Shown: piece after piece, positions 25,640-33,576 of the stretch
Position numbering within the stretch: position 1 is the stretch's first letter
Layout: the number at the start of each line of letters is the position of its first letter
Assembly: GCF_000165795.1 (NCBI RefSeq)
Contig: NZ_CM001022.1
Location: forward strand, 2,017,812-2,081,811
Direction: 5' to 3'
DNA: 64,000 nt
Origin: Aminomonas paucivorans DSM 12260
Lineage (GTDB): Bacteria > Synergistota > Synergistia > Synergistales > Synergistaceae
Notes under the pieces: generated by a model
Database searches by the model: none
Seen by the model: only the letters and a program-made list of their open reading frames with translations
What the model was told of the DNA's origin: nothing
Position numbers and translations under genes: made by a program

Positions 25640-26065
25640 CTAGCCGACCACCTCGACGCCCATGGAACGGGCGGTTCCCTCCACCATCCGCATGGCGGCC
25701 TCCACGTCGTTGGCGTTGAGGTCCACCATCTTGAGCTGTGCGATCTCCCGAACCTGGTTGCGGTTGATCTTCGCCACCTTGTTCTTGTTGGGGACCGAGG
25801 AGCCCTTCTCCACGTTCACGGCCTTCTTGATCAGGACGCTGGCGGGAGGGGTCTTCATGATGAAGGTGAAGCTGCGGTCCGCGTAGACCGTGATGACCAC
25901 GGGGATGATGAGCCCCGCCTGGTCCGCGGTCTTCGCGTTGAACTGCTTCACGAACTCCATGATGTTGACACCCCGCTGCCCCAGGGCCGGCCCGACCGGG
26001 GGAGCCGGAGTGGCCTTCCCCGCGGGAAGCTGCAGCTTGACTTCGCCCACGACTTTCTTTGCCAT
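25640..26065 (-). CDS. rplK: 50S ribosomal protein L11
   Basis: 141 residues. N-terminal [24 protein letters not shown] is the conserved proline-rich domain; the C-terminal domain ([32 protein letters not shown]) binds the GTPase-associated 23S region. It follows nusG by 69 bp. Confidence 0.98.
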   Translation of the reverse strand: MAKKVVGEVKLQLPAGKATPAPPVGPALGQRGVNIMEFVKQFNAKTADQAGLIIPVVITVYADRSFTFIMKTPPASVLIKKAVNVEKGSSVPNKNKVAKINRNQVREIAQLKMVDLNANDVEAAMRMVEGTARSMGVEVVG

Positions 26066-26134
26066 GTATCCTGTGACCTCCTTAGACGCCTATGGCGCTT
26101 AAGGCGGGCGTTTCGGCCCGCCGATGGTTCGATG

Positions 26135-26680
26135 CTAGAGGATCTTCTCCAGGTCCGTGTGGTCCGCCTCCACCAGGGTTTCCCGTCCGAAGACGGTGAT
26201 GGTGAACTTCACCTTGCCCTTGTCCGGGACGATCTCCGCCACGGGCCCCACCTGACCCTCGAAGGGACCGGCCTTGACCCGCACGGTATCGCCGATCTTG
26301 AAGGCGATCTCCATCTTCGGCTTGGCCTGATCCTTGCCGATCTTCCCCATGATCTCGGCGACTTCCTTCTCCGTGAGGGGGATCGGGTGGTTCCCGGAAC
26401 CCACGAAACCCGTGACGCCGGGGGTGTGGCGCACCACGTACCAGGACTGGTCGTCCAGGATCATCTCCACCAGGACGTAGCTGGGAAACACCTTGCGGCG
26501 CATCCGCTTGGTCTTCCCATCCTTCACGTAGACCCGTTCCTCCACGGGAACCAACACCCGGAAGACCCGTTCCTCCATGCCCATGGTGGCGATCCGTTGA
26601 TCCAGATTCGCCTTCACCTTGTTCTCGTAGCCCGAATAGGTCTGTACGATGAACCAGCGTCGTTCGTTTTTTTCGCTCAT
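26135..26680 (-). CDS. nusG: Transcription elongation factor NusG
   Basis: 181 residues. The NGN domain (RRWFIVQTYSGYENKVKANL) leads, and the KOW domain ends the protein (FKIGDTVRVKAGPFEGQVGPV). It couples RNA polymerase to Rho and the ribosome. The ATG at 26680 has no clear ribosome site; instead a GC hairpin and four T residues stand directly in front of it, which may limit its own expression. Confidence 0.97.
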   Translation of the reverse strand: MSEKNERRWFIVQTYSGYENKVKANLDQRIATMGMEERVFRVLVPVEERVYVKDGKTKRMRRKVFPSYVLVEMILDDQSWYVVRHTPGVTGFVGSGNHPIPLTEKEVAEIMGKIGKDQAKPKMEIAFKIGDTVRVKAGPFEGQVGPVAEIVPDKGKVKFTITVFGRETLVEADHTDLEKIL

Positions 26681-26685
26681 CAGTC

Positions 26686-26706
26686 AAAAGGGGGCCTTGG
26701 GCCCCC
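26686..26706 (-). terminator. Terminator-like hairpin at the nusG start
   Basis: On the minus strand GGGGGCC (26700-26706) pairs with GGCCCCC (26690-26696), loop CAA, followed by TTTTG; the nusG ATG starts five bases later. It may attenuate transcription from secE into nusG or hide the translation start. Confidence 0.6.
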
Positions 26707-26758
26707 TCACCTCCAGGTTCGTATCGTCGTGACAGGACGCTTCAAGCGGCTGGCCCCG

Positions 26759-26944
26759 TCAGTGGATGATCTTGGAAAAGATGCCGGTCAAAACCACGTC
26801 GACCAAGCCGAGGTAGGCAGAGACCGCGAAGGTGACGAACAGGACGACGAGGGTGGAGTACCACACTTGCTGCTTGGTCGGCCAAGCGACTTTCTTCAGC
26901 TCCGCTCTGGCTTCCCGAAGGAAGCTGGAAACATTTTCCACCAC
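26759..26944 (-). CDS. secE: Preprotein translocase subunit SecE
   Basis: 61 residues, GTG start after GGGGAGG. Amphipathic N-terminal FLREARAELKKVAWPTKQQV is the SecE signature; one membrane segment (VLFVTFAVSAYLGLVDVVL) follows. It clamps SecY in the Sec channel. It lies between tRNA-Trp and nusG, as in many bacteria. Confidence 0.97.
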   Translation of the reverse strand: MVENVSSFLREARAELKKVAWPTKQQVWYSTLVVLFVTFAVSAYLGLVDVVLTGIFSKIIH

Positions 26945-26975
26945 GCTGGCCTCCCCATGATCGAAACGAATAAAA

Positions 26976-27053
26976 TGGCAGGCCCGGAAGGATTCGAACC
27001 TTCAACCCCCGCATTTGGAGTGCGGTGCTCTAACCAGTTCGAGCTACGGACCT
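26976..27053 (-). tRNA. tRNA-Trp (anticodon CCA)
   Basis: A 78-nt cloverleaf with encoded 3' CCA. Acceptor AGGTCCG pairs with CGGGCCT, anticodon stem CCGCA/TGCGG with loop CTCCAAA, and T arm GAAGG-TTCGAAT-CCTTC. Lies between rpmG and secE. Confidence 0.95.
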
Positions 27054-27074
27054 GCACGCAAACGGGATTTTACC

Positions 27075-27224
27075 CTATTTCGTCTCCTTGTGCAAGGTGT
27101 GCTTCCCGCACCACTTGCAGAACTTCTTCTTTTCCAGCTTCTTCTGGGACTTCTTCTTGTTGACCATGGTCACGTAGTTCCGCCGCTTGCACTCGGTGCA
27201 TTGAAGCCCGATGATGTCCGCCAT
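27075..27224 (-). CDS. rpmG: 50S ribosomal protein L33
   Basis: 49 residues, too small for simple ORF calling but plain by sequence: [19 protein letters not shown], a basic middle, then [15 protein letters not shown]. Both zinc CxxC pairs are present, so it is the zinc-binding form. It precedes tRNA-Trp and secE in the standard tuf-rpmG-trnW-secE-nusG order. Confidence 0.96.
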   Translation of the reverse strand: MADIIGLQCTECKRRNYVTMVNKKKSQKKLEKKKFCKWCGKHTLHKETK

Positions 27225-27262
27225 GTCACTTCACTCCAGACCGTTGGGATTGGCAAAGAGAC

Positions 27263-27287
27263 GCGGCCCGCGAAGCCCGCGGGCCGC
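27263..27287 (-). terminator. GC-rich hairpin between tuf and rpmG
   Basis: GCGGCCCGCG pairs with CGCGGGCCGC on the minus strand. Only TCTCTTT follows, so termination would be partial; it may lower transcription from tuf into the downstream secE-nusG set. Confidence 0.6.
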
Positions 27288-27306
27288 GCCGTCGGATACG
27301 GGATGC

Positions 27307-28500
27307 CTACTTCTCGAGGATTTCGGTGACGACTCCGGCGCCCACGGTACGGCCGCCTTCCCGCACCGCGAACCGAAGGCCCGGCTCCAGAGCCACCGGC
27401 ACGATCAGCATAACTTCGAACTGGCTGTTGTCTCCCGGCATGACCATCTCCACGCCCTCCGGAAGCTTGATGTCCCCCGTCACGTCGGTGGTCCGGAAGT
27501 AGAACTGGGGCTTGTAACCCGTGAAGAACGGGGTGTGACGGCCCCCCTCTTCCTTCTTCAGGACGTACACTTCCGCCTTGAAGTGCTTGTGCGGCTTGAT
27601 GCTCCCGGGCTTCGCCAGAACCTGGCCCCGCTCCACGTCGTCCTTGCCTGTCCCCCGAAGCAGCACGCCCACGTTGTCCCCCGCTTCGGCGTCGTCCAGG
27701 ATCTTCCGGAACATCTCCAGGCTGGTGGCCACGGTCTTCTGGGTGTCCTTCATACCCACGATCTCCACTTCTTCACCCGGCTTGATGATCCCCCGCTCCA
27801 CTCGCCCCGTCACCACGGTGCCGCGGCCGGTGATGGTGAAGACGTCTTCGATGGGCATCAGGAACGGCTTGTCCGTCTCCCGCGTGGGAGCCGGGATGTA
27901 GTCGTCGCAGGCGTTCATCAGTTCCCAGATCTTCGCCGTCCAGTCGTCTTCCGTCTCGCACTCCAGGGCCTTCAGCGCAGATCCCCGGATGATGGGGATT
28001 TCGTCTCCCGGGAACTGGTACTTGTTCAGCAGGTCCCGGATCTCCATCTCCACCAGGTCCAGCAGTTCCGGGTCGTCCACCATGTCGCATTTGTTCATGA
28101 ACACCACCAGCGCAGGCACGTTCACCTGGCGCGCCAACAGAACGTGCTCCCGCGTCTGAGGCATCGGACCGTCCGCCGCCGACACCACCAGGATCGCTCC
28201 GTCCATCTGCGCCGCCCCGGTGATCATGTTCTTGATGTAGTCCGCGTGACCCGGGCAGTCGATGTGCGCGTAGTGACGATGGTCCGTCTGGTACTCCACG
28301 TGGGCGATGTTGATGGTGATCCCGCGCTCCCGCTCCTCCGGCGCCTTGTCGATCATGTCGAACGGCGTGAAGTCCGCGTACCCCTTCTTCGCCAGCGTAC
28401 GAGTGATCGCCGCCGTCAGCGTCGTCTTCCCGTGGTCGATGTGTCCGATGGTCCCGATGTTCAGATGCGGCTTCGACCGGTTGAACTTCTCCTTCGCCAT
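27307..28500 (-). CDS. tuf: Elongation factor Tu
   Basis: 397 residues, normal length; the ATG at 28500 opens [20 protein letters not shown]. GTPase motifs are GHIDHGKT, the switch I region [16 protein letters not shown] and NKCD. The two beta-barrel domains follow to [14 protein letters not shown]. It delivers aminoacyl-tRNA to the ribosome. A terminator separates it from the tRNA genes upstream, and it has its own promoter. Confidence 0.99.
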   Translation of the reverse strand: MAKEKFNRSKPHLNIGTIGHIDHGKTTLTAAITRTLAKKGYADFTPFDMIDKAPEERERGITINIAHVEYQTDHRHYAHIDCPGHADYIKNMITGAAQMDGAILVVSAADGPMPQTREHVLLARQVNVPALVVFMNKCDMVDDPELLDLVEMEIRDLLNKYQFPGDEIPIIRGSALKALECETEDDWTAKIWELMNACDDYIPAPTRETDKPFLMPIEDVFTITGRGTVVTGRVERGIIKPGEEVEIVGMKDTQKTVATSLEMFRKILDDAEAGDNVGVLLRGTGKDDVERGQVLAKPGSIKPHKHFKAEVYVLKKEEGGRHTPFFTGYKPQFYFRTTDVTGDIKLPEGVEMVMPGDNSQFEVMLIVPVALEPGLRFAVREGGRTVGAGVVTEILEK

Positions 28501-28589
28501 CTCCTGCGTACCTCCCTGATGTACGTTATGAACCCTCTTCGGGGTTGGTGTCCACGACACAAAGAAGCGCCCGCAGGCGCCCATTTGCG

Positions 28590-28618
28590 ATTGTACCATA
28601 GGCCCGGCGTGCCCAAAA
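28590..28618 (-). promoter_or_regulatory. Predicted tuf promoter
   Basis: TTTTGG (28613-28618), a 17-bp spacer and TACAAT (28590-28595) on the minus strand; the leader to tuf is about 80 nt. The rest of 28501-28740 shows only a short GC hairpin (28564-28582) and no gene. Confidence 0.55.
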
Positions 28619-28740
28619 GGGCAACCAGCTCCCAGGAACGGCTGCAGGATGCGTTGCAAGAGGGGGTGCAGCCGTCGGCGCCGTCCATCTTACCGGATCG
28701 GGGGGGATTGGGGTAGGGGGAATCGGACGCCCGGAAGGAG

Positions 28741-28788
28741 AAAAAGCCCGTCCCCGTCAGCCCTCTGGAGGGGGCCGTACGGGGACGG
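28741..28788 (-). terminator. Terminator of the tRNA cluster before tuf
   Basis: CCGTCCCCGT pairs with ACGGGGACGG around an inner CCCTC/GAGGG hairpin, followed by GCTTTTT on the minus strand. Confidence 0.82.
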
Positions 28789-28797
28789 ATTGTGTTC

Positions 28798-28873
28798 TGG
28801 AGCCGACTTCCGGACTCGAACCGGAGACCCCATCCTTACCATGGATGTGCTCTACCTACTGAGCTAAGTCGGC
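28798..28873 (-). tRNA. tRNA-Thr (anticodon GGT)
   Basis: 76 nt with CCA. Acceptor GCCGACT/AGTCGGC, anticodon stem CATCC/GGATG with loop ATGGTAA, T arm TCCGG-TTCGAGT-CCGGA. Confidence 0.95.
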
Positions 28874-28883
28874 CCCCAAGAAG

Positions 28884-28969
28884 TGGTGGTGGGAGAAGGA
28901 TTTGAACCTTCGTAGGCGCTAGCCGGCAGATTTACAGTCTGCTGCCTTTGACCACTCGGCCATCCCACC
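28884..28969 (-). tRNA. tRNA-Tyr (anticodon GTA)
   Basis: 86 nt with CCA and the long variable arm of bacterial tRNA-Tyr. Acceptor GGTGGGA/TCCCACC, anticodon loop CTGTAAA, T loop TTCAAAT. Confidence 0.95.
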
Positions 28970-28988
28970 ACGTCAACGCTTGGTTCCT

Positions 28989-29064
28989 TGGAGCCGGCGA
29001 GAGGGTTCGAACCCCCGACCTGCTGATTACAAGTCAGCTGCTCTACCTGCTGAGCTACGCCGGC
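28989..29064 (-). tRNA. tRNA-Thr (anticodon TGT)
   Basis: 76 nt with CCA. Acceptor GCCGGCG/CGCCGGC, anticodon stem GCTGA/TCAGC with loop CTTGTAA, T loop TTCGAAC. First gene of the tRNA cluster. Confidence 0.95.
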
Positions 29065-29078
29065 ACGACGCGAGTGCT

Positions 29079-29106
29079 ATTATATCGGGCGCTCCGGGGT
29101 TGTCAA
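29079..29106 (-). promoter_or_regulatory. Consensus promoter of the tRNA cluster
   Basis: Perfect TTGACA (29101-29106) and perfect TATAAT (29079-29084), 16-bp spacer, on the minus strand. The -35 overlaps the stop codon of the TolC-family gene. Confidence 0.88.
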
Positions 29107-30494
29107 TGAGAAAAAGCGCCGTCCCCGGTCTCCCGCTTCTCCTGAACCCTCTCCCCCTCGGGAACCGGCTCCCCCAGGGCGTACCGCAGGTTGGAGATGG
29201 CCCCGGCGGTGTCGTACACCGCATCCACCAGCTGGGTGCGGGAGTTGTTCAGGGCCACCCGGGCGTCCAGCACGTCTAGGTTGGTGCCCACCTGGGCCTC
29301 GTAGCGCTTCAGGGCCATGCGGTAGTCTTCCTCCGCCAGGGTCACCTGGGTACGCGCCACCTCCACCCTGGCCCGTCCCTCCTCCAGCCGCTGGGTCGCC
29401 TCGATGACCTCCTGGCGCACTTGGATGCGCAGATCGTCCAGCTGATGCAGAAGCTCCTGGGCCGCCGCCTTTCCCTGGCGAACCTTCGCCTCCGTCTCCC
29501 CGAAGTCGAAGAACCGCCACTGGAGGTTCAGGGCCAGGCGGTAGTCGTCCTGCTCCGTGGGCCAGAACCCGTTGTCCGTCACGTTGGCTTCCCCTTGGAA
29601 GGACAGATGGGGGCGCCCCTGCCCCGCTGCGGCCTCCGCCACCTGCAGGGCCTGGTTGCGCGCCGAGGCGAGGCCCTTGAGTTCCGGTCTTCGGGTCTCC
29701 GCCAGGGAGACGGGGTCTCCGGGCACATCGTAGACGGGAGGGGTGGCTTCCGGAGGCGGCAGGACGTAGCGGTCCTGGGACAGGGGGGCCCCCACGGCCC
29801 GCTCGCAGGCCGTCCAGGCCTGCGCCACGGCGCTGTTGGCCCGGATCAGATCCAGCTCCGCGTTGGACACGGCCACCTGCACCCGAAGCACCTCGTTCTT
29901 CGCCACCACCCCGGCGCGGTGGAAGGCCTGAACCTTCAGAAGGTGCTGCTTCGCCAGGTCCAGGGCCTGGATCGCCACCGTCTTGCGGGCGGCGGCCCTC
30001 TGGTGGGCGTAGAAGGCCGCCCGAACGTGGTGCAGCACCGTCTGGACGGTCCGCTCCCCCTCCGCTGCAGCGGTCTGGACGCCGAACTCCGCCGCCTTGC
30101 GGTTCGCCGTCAGGGACCCTCCGGAGTAGAGCACCTGGGTCAGGGTGAGGGCTGCCTTGTACGTCTCCCGATACCCCAGGGGGACCACCGCCACCGCCTT
30201 CCCCGTCACCGGGTCCAGGGCCAGGGTCTGGGGGGCGTCCTGCACCCGGACCCCCGCCACTCCCGCGTCCAGCTTGGGGCCGAAAGCCGAACGGGCTTCC
30301 GCCAGCTTGGCCTCTGCCCGGTCCTGACGGCTTCGGGCGGCCTGGATCAGAGGGTGCCCCGAGAGGGCCAGGGATTCCAGACGGGGCAGGTCCAACAGGG
30401 TCCGCTCCTCCGCCCAGGCGTTCCGGCCCAGCAACAGCACCGCCAGGCACAGCCCCCCCAGGCACAGAAGGAGGGGCAAGGCTCTACGCTGCAT
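29103..30494 (-). CDS. TolC-family outer membrane efflux protein
   Basis: 463 residues with a signal peptide (basic MQRR, LPLLLCLGGLCLAVLLLG, cleavage near AWA). Two similar halves of long helices are seen, with the OEP pattern near LIQAARSRQDRAEAKLAEARSAFGPKLD and again near EATQRLEEGRARVEVARTQV (each read in parts), then ALKRYEAQVGTNLDVLDARVAL. TolC trimers form the outer channel of drug pumps and type I secretion. Its start overlaps the TetR gene by 11 bp. No inner-membrane pump or adaptor is adjacent, so its partner must lie elsewhere. It also shows that the cell has an outer membrane. Confidence 0.92.
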   Translation of the reverse strand: MQRRALPLLLCLGGLCLAVLLLGRNAWAEERTLLDLPRLESLALSGHPLIQAARSRQDRAEAKLAEARSAFGPKLDAGVAGVRVQDAPQTLALDPVTGKAVAVVPLGYRETYKAALTLTQVLYSGGSLTANRKAAEFGVQTAAAEGERTVQTVLHHVRAAFYAHQRAAARKTVAIQALDLAKQHLLKVQAFHRAGVVAKNEVLRVQVAVSNAELDLIRANSAVAQAWTACERAVGAPLSQDRYVLPPPEATPPVYDVPGDPVSLAETRRPELKGLASARNQALQVAEAAAGQGRPHLSFQGEANVTDNGFWPTEQDDYRLALNLQWRFFDFGETEAKVRQGKAAAQELLHQLDDLRIQVRQEVIEATQRLEEGRARVEVARTQVTLAEEDYRMALKRYEAQVGTNLDVLDARVALNNSRTQLVDAVYDTAGAISNLRYALGEPVPEGERVQEKRETGDGAFSH

Positions 30495-31086
30495 AGCTGG
30501 GGCCTCCTTCGATGATCCGCTTCATGGCCAGCCGCCACAGGGCCTTGCTGGTCTCCAGGTCCGTGCGCAGGGAGAGGTTCGCCACCATCCCGTCGAAGAA
30601 GGTCTCCACCAGCAGGGCCAGATCCTCCGATCGGGGGATCCCCGACCTCTTCCCCAGGGAGGGGAAGGCCCGCTCCAGCAGGGGCATGATCTCCCGGCGC
30701 ACCATCTCAAAGAGTTCCCGGGCCAGAACAATCATCTCCTCCCGCCCCCGGTGGCCTCCGGCGCACAGCTCCAGCCACAGCAGGTGGGACTGTCGGTCGG
30801 CGCTCATCCTCTCCAGATACTCCTCCCCCTTGCGCATCAGCGTCTCCAGGGGCCGGGCCAGCTCCTCCTCCGAGATGAGGAAGAACTCCCGCACCTGGCG
30901 GATTTCCTCCTCCAGCAACATGCGGAACAGGGAGAACTTGCTGTCGAAATGCCAATAGAAGGCTCCCTTGCTGACCCCGGCGGCCCGGACGATGGCGTCC
31001 ACGCTGGTGCCGTCGTACCCCTTCGCCGCGAACTGGACCCGCGCCTCCCCCAGGATCAGCTCCCGGGCGTCCGTCGTGCCTGCCAC
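30484..31086 (-). CDS. TetR/AcrR-family transcriptional repressor
   Basis: 200 residues from the GTG at 31086, seven bases after GGGGAGG; a longer reading lacks a site and runs through the promoter. The HTH is typical: ILGEARVQFAAKGYDGTSVDAIVRAAGVSKGAFYWHFDSKFSLF (residues about 10-53, seen in parts). The C-terminal ligand domain is variable. It precedes and overlaps the TolC-family gene, so it very likely represses this efflux operon. Confidence 0.92.
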   Translation of the reverse strand: MAGTTDARELILGEARVQFAAKGYDGTSVDAIVRAAGVSKGAFYWHFDSKFSLFRMLLEEEIRQVREFFLISEEELARPLETLMRKGEEYLERMSADRQSHLLWLELCAGGHRGREEMIVLARELFEMVRREIMPLLERAFPSLGKRSGIPRSEDLALLVETFFDGMVANLSLRTDLETSKALWRLAMKRIIEGGPSYAA

Positions 31087-31120
31087 ATCTTCACCTCCCC
31101 GTCGATTGCAGTGCGGCCAC

Positions 31121-31149
31121 ACGATCCCACATACCGACCGGTCTGTCAA
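31121..31149 (-). promoter_or_regulatory. Promoter and candidate TetR operator
   Basis: TTGACA (31144-31149) with a poor -10 GATCGT after 17 bp. The 8-bp palindrome GACCGGTC (31136-31143) in ACATACCGACCGGTCTGT lies directly beside the -35, where bound repressor would block RNA polymerase. Confidence 0.55.
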
Positions 31150-31157
31150 GCCGTCGC

Positions 31158-31183
31158 AAAAAAAGGAGGACCCCGAAGGGTCC
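31158..31183 (-). terminator. Rho-independent terminator of corA
   Basis: GGACCC and GGGTCC separated by TTCG on the minus strand (31168-31183), then CC and seven T residues. Confidence 0.88.
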
Positions 31184-31210
31184 CCTGCGCTGCCGGCTCG
31201 GAAGGGCAGG

Positions 31211-32161
31211 CTAGAACATCCGCCTCTTCCAGAGGTACAGGCCGCTTCCCGCCGCCAGGACGAGGGCTCCCGTCACCACCAGGAGGAACCCGGCGGGGTG
31301 GTTCTGGAACGGGACGGGGACGTTCATGCCGAAGAAGCTGGCCACCAGGTTGGGGACGGCGATGATGATGGTGGCCGCCGCCAGGAACTTCATCACCATG
31401 TTCAGGTTGTTGCTGATGATGGAGGCGAAGGCGTCCATCATGCCCGCCAGGATCTCCCCGTGCATCTGGACCATCTCGATGGCCTGGTCGTACTCGATCT
31501 TCACGTCGTCGAAGAGGTCCTCGTCCTCCTCCCGCAGCTTGATCAGGTGGTGGAGCTGCGTGTTGCCGCTGAGGCGCAGCAGTTTCTCGATGACCACCCG
31601 GTTGGACCGAAGGGAGGAGGTGAAGTACGTGAGCCCCTTCTGCAGGTCCAGAAGCTGGAAGAGTTCCTTGTTTTTCATGGACTTGCGCAGATCCCGTTCG
31701 ATGTCGTCGGTCCTCCGGTTCATCTGCTGGAGGTCCTTCAGGTACAGCGTGGCGGTCTTGTAGAGCATCTGCAGCAGGAAACGGGTCCGCTTGAAGGTGT
31801 GGAAGGCCTTCCGGGTGCGGACGTTGAAGTCCCCCAGGACCTCGTTCTCCTCCAGGCAGACCGTGACGATGTGCCCCTCCGAAAGGATGATCCCCAGGGG
31901 GAGGGTATCGTAGTTGTTCTTCTCCCGGGTCTTGGGGATGTTGGTGATCACCAGAAGGTGATGATCCTCCACCTCGATGCGGCTGGTCTCCTCCGGGTCC
32001 AGGGCGGCCTTGAGGAGGTCCATGGGGGCATCCGTGAGGGCCCGGACGGTGTCCAGCTCCTCCTGGGTGGGGTTCACCAGGCTGAGCCAAACCCCGGCCT
32101 CGCAGGTCTCCGGGGTCAGCTCCCGGTAGCCGTCGACGCTGCTTCTTACGATCTTGAGCAA
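31211..32161 (-). CDS. corA: CorA-family magnesium/divalent metal transporter
   Basis: 316 residues with a TTG start after AGGGGGG. The large cytoplasmic N-terminal domain ends in long stalk helices, followed by two membrane segments; the signature GMN is present in FFGMNVPVP, between them. CorA pentamers take up Mg2+ (or Co2+/Ni2+). The C-terminus ends in basic WKRRMF. It is preceded by a leader of nearly 300 nt containing a proline-rich mini-ORF and a long hairpin, so expression is probably controlled in the leader. Confidence 0.93.
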   Translation of the reverse strand: MLKIVRSSVDGYRELTPETCEAGVWLSLVNPTQEELDTVRALTDAPMDLLKAALDPEETSRIEVEDHHLLVITNIPKTREKNNYDTLPLGIILSEGHIVTVCLEENEVLGDFNVRTRKAFHTFKRTRFLLQMLYKTATLYLKDLQQMNRRTDDIERDLRKSMKNKELFQLLDLQKGLTYFTSSLRSNRVVIEKLLRLSGNTQLHHLIKLREEDEDLFDDVKIEYDQAIEMVQMHGEILAGMMDAFASIISNNLNMVMKFLAAATIIIAVPNLVASFFGMNVPVPFQNHPAGFLLVVTGALVLAAGSGLYLWKRRMF

Positions 32162-32445
32162 GGTTCATTCCCCCCTCGGGCGGGCCACACCCACCGGAGC
32201 CGAGCCCGGGGGGCACGGCAGCGCGGAGGACGGGGCACCGTCATGATCTGGATGTGATGTCGATCTGGGGCGGAAGGATGCGGCTCTTCCACGCCCGGCT
32301 GACCGCCGGGCGCCGCCGCGAGGGGAGGGAACCCGGAGGGTCAGGAGTTCAGGGTCGCCGGTTCAGGACCTTGAGGACTGGGACTAGGACTGCCTTCCAT
32401 CTCGAATTGGGTCCTCTCCTTCCAAGGGAGGATGGGTTCTTCCCT
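32162..32445 (-). promoter_or_regulatory. Long structured leader of corA
   Basis: About 280 nt separate the predicted start point (near 32444) from the corA start. Contents on the minus strand: a 19-codon mini-ORF (32341-32400), then a strong hairpin GCCCGGC-GGTCA-GCCGGGC (about 32309-32327), and further GC-rich repeats with no long U tract. The conserved M-box (Mg2+ riboswitch) motifs were not found. Confidence 0.5.
32341..32400 (-). CDS. Candidate proline-rich leader peptide upstream of corA
   Basis: A 19-residue reading frame, MEGSPSPSPQGPEPATLNS, starts with ATG at 32400 and ends with TGA at 32341. Six of the 19 residues are proline. GGAGAGG lies upstream but rather far (about 12 bases), so translation is not certain. 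Enteric mgtA and corA leaders carry similar short proline-containing ORFs (mgtL, corL) whose translation rate controls read-through; a like role here is inference. Confidence 0.4.
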   Translation of the reverse strand: MEGSPSPSPQGPEPATLNS

Positions 32446-32450
32446 GCGAA

Positions 32451-32479
32451 AGTCTAGCCACAGGGAAGAGGACGGTCAA
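32451..32479 (-). promoter_or_regulatory. Predicted corA promoter
   Basis: TTGACC (32474-32479), 17-bp spacer, TAGACT (32451-32456) on the minus strand, just after the rpsI terminator. Confidence 0.72.
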
Positions 32480-32490
32480 CCGGAAGGGAC

Positions 32491-32517
32491 AAAAAAAGGG
32501 CGCCCGAGGGCGCCCCT
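32491..32517 (-). terminator. Rho-independent terminator of rplM-rpsI
   Basis: Two GGGCGCCC blocks, each self-complementary, fold on each other, followed by seven T residues on the minus strand. Confidence 0.9.
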
Positions 32518-32543
32518 GCTTTCGTTCTTCGATGCCCTGCGGA

Positions 32544-32948
32544 CTAACGCTTGGAGTACTGGAACCGGGCGCGGGCACCCTTCTGGCCGAACTTCTTCCG
32601 CTCCACCATGCGGGAATCCCGGCAGAGCAGGCCCGCCTTCTTCAGGGCGGGACGGGACTGCGGGTTGAGCTTCAGCAGAGCCCGGGCCAAACCCAGACGG
32701 ATGGCTCCGGCCTGGCCGGTGAGGCCACCGCCGTGGGCGCGCACCAGCACGTCCACCTTGCCCTCCACGCCGGCGACCTTCAGTGCCTCCAGGGCCTGGG
32801 TCTTCCAGAAGAACCGGGGCAGATAGTCTTCGATGGTCCGGTTGTTGACGAGGATGGTACCCTCGCCGGGACGGATCCGGACCCGAGCCACGGCGTTCTT
32901 CCGTCGACCGGTACCCCAGAAATACATCGCGGGAGCTTGCACGTTCAT
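32544..32948 (-). CDS. rpsI: 30S ribosomal protein S9
   Basis: 134 residues, ATG at 32948 after AAGGGGGG. GTGRRKNAVARVRI, LVRAHGGGLTGQAGAIRLGLARAL (in parts) and the basic tail ARARFQYSKR, which reaches the P site, are all present. 13 bp after rplM, forming the standard pair. Confidence 0.98.
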   Translation of the reverse strand: MNVQAPAMYFWGTGRRKNAVARVRIRPGEGTILVNNRTIEDYLPRFFWKTQALEALKVAGVEGKVDVLVRAHGGGLTGQAGAIRLGLARALLKLNPQSRPALKKAGLLCRDSRMVERKKFGQKGARARFQYSKR

Positions 32949-32961
32949 TTCCCCCCTTTTC

Positions 32962-33399
32962 CTAGAGTTCCAGGGTCTCGGGCTTCTGGGCGGCGTGCGG
33001 GTGGTTCGGCCCAGCGTAGACCTTGAGCTTCTTGTACATGGCCCGCCCCAGGCGCGTCTTGGGGAGCATGCCCCAGACCACCCGCTCCACGAGCCGTTCC
33101 GGGCGCTTAGCCAACACCTCTCCATAGGTGGTGGTCTTGAGCCCGCCGGGATAGCCGCTGAAGTGATGCAGCACGGACTGCTGGCGCTTGTTTCCCGTGA
33201 GGCCCACCTTCTCGGCGTTGATGATCACGACGAAATCCCCCGTGTCCACATGGGGGGTGTAGGTGGGACGGTGCTTGCCTGTGAGGACCAGGGCGACCCG
33301 GGCCGCCAACCGGCCAAGATGCTTGTCCGTGGCGTCGATGACGTACCACTTGGGCTCGGTCTGTTCCTTTTTGGCCATGAACGAGCGAATTCCGATCAT
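32962..33399 (-). CDS. rplM: 50S ribosomal protein L13
   Basis: 145 residues from the ATG at 33399 after GGAGGAG; the internal ATG at 33378 is less well placed. KWYVIDATDKHLGRLAARVA and WGMLPKTRLGRAMYKKLKVYAG (in parts) are the family hallmarks. First gene of rplM-rpsI with a promoter directly upstream. Confidence 0.98.
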   Translation of the reverse strand: MIGIRSFMAKKEQTEPKWYVIDATDKHLGRLAARVALVLTGKHRPTYTPHVDTGDFVVIINAEKVGLTGNKRQQSVLHHFSGYPGGLKTTTYGEVLAKRPERLVERVVWGMLPKTRLGRAMYKKLKVYAGPNHPHAAQKPETLEL

Positions 33400-33476
33400 G
33401 GGGTCTCCTCCTTCGTGACTGCTGACGCAGGTACTCGACTTCGGGCGCTTGGTCTCCCCGCAGCAAAGCGTAGGAT

Positions 33477-33506
33477 AGAATACGGGAGAAGGCACATTCC
33501 TGTCAA
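33477..33506 (-). promoter_or_regulatory. Promoter of rplM-rpsI
   Basis: TTGACA (33501-33506), 18-bp spacer, TATTCT (33477-33482) on the minus strand, giving a leader of about 70 nt. Confidence 0.75.
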
Positions 33507-33576
33507 GGCCAAAAGCTGGACAGTCCCTCGTGGGGGCGAAGGAGCGCCGGCTCTCGCCTGCCTCTTCCGTTCGGGG

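Noticed and set aside
32162-32445. M-box (ykoK) magnesium riboswitch upstream of corA
   Set aside because: The conserved M-box core sequences are absent on the minus strand; the leader is described instead as an unassigned structure with a mini-ORF.
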